From NCBI GenBank assembly GCA_017618495.1, contig JAFZUD010000200.1, positions 1-16,168 on the forward strand: a stretch of 16,168 nucleotides of DNA, in the 5' to 3' direction. Both the position numbers and the translations under genes were made by a program. The stretch is from Bacilli bacterium. GTDB lineage: Bacteria > Bacillota_I > Bacilli_A > RFN20 > CAG-826. How positions within the stretch are numbered: the stretch's first letter is position 1; each line of letters begins with the position of its first letter. Below, in pieces: positions 14,196 through 16,168 of this stretch. The notes below the pieces were generated by a model that was not told where the DNA came from, did no database searches, and saw only the letters and a list, made by a program, of their open reading frames with translations.

Positions 14196-14219
14196 AAAAA
14201 TACGCCCTCGCGAGCGCAT
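14196..14219 (-). terminator. Second, GNRA-capped terminator downstream of yebC
   Basis: On the minus strand ATGCGCTC pairs with GGGCGTAT (8 bp, two G-U pairs) around a GCGA tetraloop, followed by TTTT. It lies 23 bases past the first yebC terminator and backs it up. Confidence 0.7.
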
Positions 14220-14226
14220 ATCCATA

Positions 14227-14265
14227 TAAAAAACAAAAGAAAAGAGGGCCGTTTCGTGGCCCTCT
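14227..14265 (-). terminator. Terminator after yebC
   Basis: On the minus strand AGAGGGCC (14265-14258) pairs perfectly with GGCCCTCT (14250-14243), 7-base loop, followed by TTCTTTTGTTTTTT. Confidence 0.92.
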
Positions 14266-14279
14266 AGATTCCAAAGCTC

Positions 14280-14990
14280 TTAGATGTTGTTGACGTTGTG
14301 ATAGACGTTCTGGACATCTTCGCACTCATCAAGCATGGCGAGCATGTCTTTGACTTTCTGAGCATCGTCGTCAGAGAGATCAACGTACTCGTTTGGAAGG
14401 AAGGTGACTTCAGCGGAATCGAAGTCATTGACTCCGATGCCATTGAGGACTTCTTTCGCTTTCTCTAAATCGCCAGGGGCGACGGTGCACTCGACTTCGC
14501 CATCTTCGTATTCGACTTTCTGGACGTCGACATCACCAAGGATGAGGTTCTCTTCGGTCTCATCGCGTTTGGCCTCATCGCCTTTGAAGGCAATGTAAGC
14601 GGCGTAGGTGAAGTTATAGGCAACGGAACCCATCTTGCCACCCTTCTTGGTGACGATGGTTCTGACACCGACTAAAGCGCGGTTGACGTTGTCGGTTAAA
14701 GTGTCGACGATGATGAAGCTTCCGCCTGGGCCGAAGAATTCATAACGGCCTGGGATGTAAGCGACGGCATCTCCGCCTTTGGCTTTCTCGATGGCTCTGT
14801 CGATGACATCACGTGGGCAGGTTTTGCGGTATTTTTCGATGGCGCTTCTAAGCGCAAGGTTGCTCTCTGGGTCAGGGACACCGCTCTTAGCAGCGGCATA
14901 GATCTCCTTCGAAGCGCGCATGTAGATGGCGCTCTTTGCTTTGGCAGACGCGGCCATTGCGGCGGCTCTTACTTCAAAATGTCTTCCCAT
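14280..14990 (-). CDS. yebC: YebC/PmpR-family protein, YeeI (YebC2)-type
   Basis: A member of the TACO1/YebC family. The family was long annotated as a transcriptional regulator; recent work ties YebC proteins, including B. subtilis YebC2 (YeeI), to resolving ribosome stalls on difficult sequences such as polyproline. Its 236 residues are typical. The N-terminus is MGRHFEVRAAAM and not the MAGHSKWANIKHRK of classic YebC, and the segments EIYAAAKSGVPDPESN, AIEKAKGG, GRYEFFGPGGSFIIVDTLTDNVNRA and KKGGKMG match the YeeI-like branch. The C-terminal domain is acidic (DLSDDDAQKVKDML). AAGGAG eight bases before the ATG supports the start. It sits 63 bp after truA and before rplM, a cluster of translation genes that fits a translation role. 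Family certain, branch likely, target unknown. Confidence 0.93.
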   Translation of the reverse strand: MGRHFEVRAAAMAASAKAKSAIYMRASKEIYAAAKSGVPDPESNLALRSAIEKYRKTCPRDVIDRAIEKAKGGDAVAYIPGRYEFFGPGGSFIIVDTLTDNVNRALVGVRTIVTKKGGKMGSVAYNFTYAAYIAFKGDEAKRDETEENLILGDVDVQKVEYEDGEVECTVAPGDLEKAKEVLNGIGVNDFDSAEVTFLPNEYVDLSDDDAQKVKDMLAMLDECEDVQNVYHNVNNI

Positions 14991-15015
14991 AAAAAGCTCC
15001 TTAAGAAACTAGTGT

Positions 15016-15024
15016 ATTCTACCA
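15016..15024 (-). promoter_or_regulatory. Possible extended -10 promoter of yebC
   Basis: On the minus strand TGG-TAGAAT reads from 15024 to 15016, an extended -10 pattern with no clear -35. It lies inside the inverted repeat at 15019-15045, so the palindrome could also act as an operator. Start would be near 15009. Confidence 0.4.
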
Positions 15025-15051
15025 CTGCTATAAAGCAGTAGGTAGTTTTTT
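15019..15051 (+). terminator. Plus-strand terminator in the truA-yebC gap
   Basis: CTACC-ACTGCT (15019-15029) pairs with AGCAGT-A-GGTAG (15034-15045; one bulged A), loop ATAA, followed by TTTTTT on the plus strand. All genes nearby are on the minus strand, where the hairpin is not followed by U. As read, it would stop antisense transcription entering truA. Confidence 0.65.
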
Positions 15052-15053
15052 GT

Positions 15054-15785
15054 TTAATAGATGACGTCCTCTAAGCAAAGTCCTGATGGATCAGCCTTGA
15101 AAGAAATTATTTTTCTTTCCTTGGCGTCGAGGCTTTCCTTCACTTCTTCTAACGTCATCTTCCCATCGCCAACTCGCATGGCGACTCCGACCATGGTCCT
15201 GACCATATAGGTCATGAAGCCGTTCGCGGTGAGGGTGACTTTCATATGGCCTTCATGAAGGTCGAAGGTCATATCTAGGATATCACGGATGAAATTATCT
15301 TTATCGATTGGCTTTGGGGTGAAGTTCTTGAAATCGTGCTTCCCTAAGAATAAACGCATGGCTTTCTCAAAGAGAGCGAAGTCGAATGTCTTGTATTCGA
15401 GTTGGTATTCGGTGACGGCGAAAGGATTCCTTGGGCCATGGTGAAAGGAATAGGAATAAACCTTCTTGGCCGCACTGTGGCGAGAATCGAAATCGTCGTC
15501 TTTTTTCTCCATCGATTTGATGAAGATGTCCTTTGGAAGGAGGCGGTTCAAAGCGAACACCGCAGCGTCCAGATCCTTGATCTCTTTCTTCGGCTTGAAG
15601 TTGACTCTTTGACCAACCGCATGAACTCCTTTGTCGGTTCTTCCTGAGCCATGGATGGTCATCGGATAGCCAAGGTAGGTTGAAAGGGCCCTCTCAATCT
15701 CACCCTGGATGCTTGGGTGGTTCTTCTGTTTCTCAAAGCCAAAGTATTTGGCTCCGTTATATGAGACGACCATCACGTAGTTCAT
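15054..15785 (-). CDS. truA: tRNA pseudouridine(38-40) synthase TruA
   Basis: Isomerises uridines 38-40 in the anticodon stem-loop of many tRNAs. The N-terminus YVMVVSYNGAKYFGF, the catalytic loop GSGRTDKGVHA with nucleophile Asp51, the segment FDSRHSAAKKVYSY and the C-terminal ANGFMTYMVRTMVG are all characteristic. Its 243 residues are within the usual range (about 245-270). The ATG overlaps the ecfT stop as ATGA, so the two are translationally coupled, the common ecfT-truA arrangement in Bacillota. yebC follows 63 bp downstream and may be partly co-transcribed. Confidence 0.97.
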   Translation of the reverse strand: MNYVMVVSYNGAKYFGFEKQKNHPSIQGEIERALSTYLGYPMTIHGSGRTDKGVHAVGQRVNFKPKKEIKDLDAAVFALNRLLPKDIFIKSMEKKDDDFDSRHSAAKKVYSYSFHHGPRNPFAVTEYQLEYKTFDFALFEKAMRLFLGKHDFKNFTPKPIDKDNFIRDILDMTFDLHEGHMKVTLTANGFMTYMVRTMVGVAMRVGDGKMTLEEVKESLDAKERKIISFKADPSGLCLEDVIY

Positions 15786-16168
15786 AAGGTCGTGATCCCC
15801 CAGATGGCGTTATAGGCATCGAGCTGCATGATTGACAAAGTCAAACATCCGCCGAATATGGCTAAAACGATAAAGACCTCTACCGCATCAACGAACCTGA
15901 AATGGAGTTTGCGGTATCTCGTTCTCTTGGCGTTAGGATCGTATCCCCTGCACTCCATCGCGTTAGCGAGCTCATCGCTTCTGATGAAGGAAGAAACAAA
16001 GAGAGGAATGATGAGGGAAACGATGGCCTTGATCTTGGTGCCAAGATGGCCGTTTTCGAAATCAACGCCACGAGAGGATTGGGCCTTCATGATTCTCTCA
16101 ACGTCATCAAGGATGGTTGGGATGAATCGAAGGGCGAGAAAGATGATCATCGCGACGATATGGGATGG
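15782..16168 (-). CDS. ecfT: ECF transporter transmembrane component EcfT (C-terminal part, cut by window edge)
   Basis: Membrane scaffold of energy-coupling factor transporters, linking the ATPases EcfA1/EcfA2 to exchangeable vitamin- or metal-binding S components. Only the C-terminal 128 residues are in the window; the frame stays open to the edge (16168), so the Met at 16150 is internal. Visible are the first coupling-helix region ALRFIPTILDDVERIMKAQSSRG, a hydrophobic membrane segment near AIVSLIIPLFVSSFI, the second coupling motif ANAMECRGYDP, where AMEARGY is usual (Cys for Ala), and a last membrane segment VEVFIVLAIFGGCLTLSI. It ends in TGA overlapping the truA ATG. Partners ecfA1/ecfA2 would be expected just beyond the window. 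Confidence 0.93.
   Translation of the reverse strand, partial: PSHIVAMIIFLALRFIPTILDDVERIMKAQSSRGVDFENGHLGTKIKAIVSLIIPLFVSSFIRSDELANAMECRGYDPNAKRTRYRKLHFRFVDAVEVFIVLAIFGGCLTLSIMQLDAYNAIWGITTL

Noticed and set aside
86..16150. Many open frames of 60-160 codons antisense or out of frame to the called genes
   Set aside because: Each lies inside a gene identified by conserved motifs in another frame and has no independent start signal or recognisable domain.
1..16168. CRISPR array, insertion sequence, prophage or defence island
   Set aside because: No regular repeat-spacer pattern, transposase, integrase or toxin-antitoxin gene was seen; gene content is housekeeping.

Overview
The window looks like chromosomal DNA from a low-to-mid-GC Bacillota (Firmicutes), most likely an uncultured Bacilli/Erysipelotrichia/RF39-like lineage. 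The reasons are the type III glutamine synthetase, an ecfT-truA-rplM-rpsI order, a YeeI-type YebC, strong AAGGAG ribosome binding sites and tRNAs with encoded CCA ends. Tryptophan is read from TGG and TGA is used as a stop (ecfT, pyrG leader ORF), so the code is standard and not the Mycoplasma code. Genes favour C-ending codons, whereas intergenic stretches are AT-rich. The lineage is an inference from gene content.

Layout. (1) 86-2563, plus strand: a single-domain PhoH-like ATPase and the DNA repair ATPase RecN. (2) 2745-4259: a surface lipoprotein made of two BIG2 + carbohydrate-binding-like units, closed by a strong terminator and facing a minus-strand tRNA-Leu(UAG). (3) 4567-5328: an RsuA-family 16S rRNA pseudouridine synthase whose perfect -10 box puts the transcript start on the ATG (probably leaderless). 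(4) 5411-5607: tRNA-Ile(GAU) and tRNA-Val(CAC). (5) 5608-5904: an AT-rich gap with short repeats. (6) 5905-12930: one plus-strand transcription unit, promoter - 28-codon leader ORF - pyrG - glnN - purA - glmS, followed by tRNA-Thr(UGU) with its own promoter. (7) Convergent terminators at 13087-13151. (8) On the minus strand, ecfT (cut by the window edge) - truA - yebC and then rplM - rpsI.

How the genes fit together. Region 6 groups glutamine supply (type III glutamine synthetase) with two glutamine amidotransferases (CTP synthase, GlmS) and the aspartate-using enzyme of AMP synthesis, so it looks like a unit that balances glutamine, nucleotides and amino sugars. Region 8 is the familiar ECF-transporter/TruA/L13/S9 neighbourhood, with a YebC-family translation factor inserted.

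The most unusual signals are regulatory: a leader ORF overlapping the pyrG start by ATGA, a leaderless pseudouridine synthase, two mutually exclusive hairpins in the rplM leader with a 19-bp palindrome upstream of its promoter, and an 11-bp hairpin before glmS where no glmS ribozyme would fit. No CRISPR array, insertion sequence, prophage or defence system was seen.
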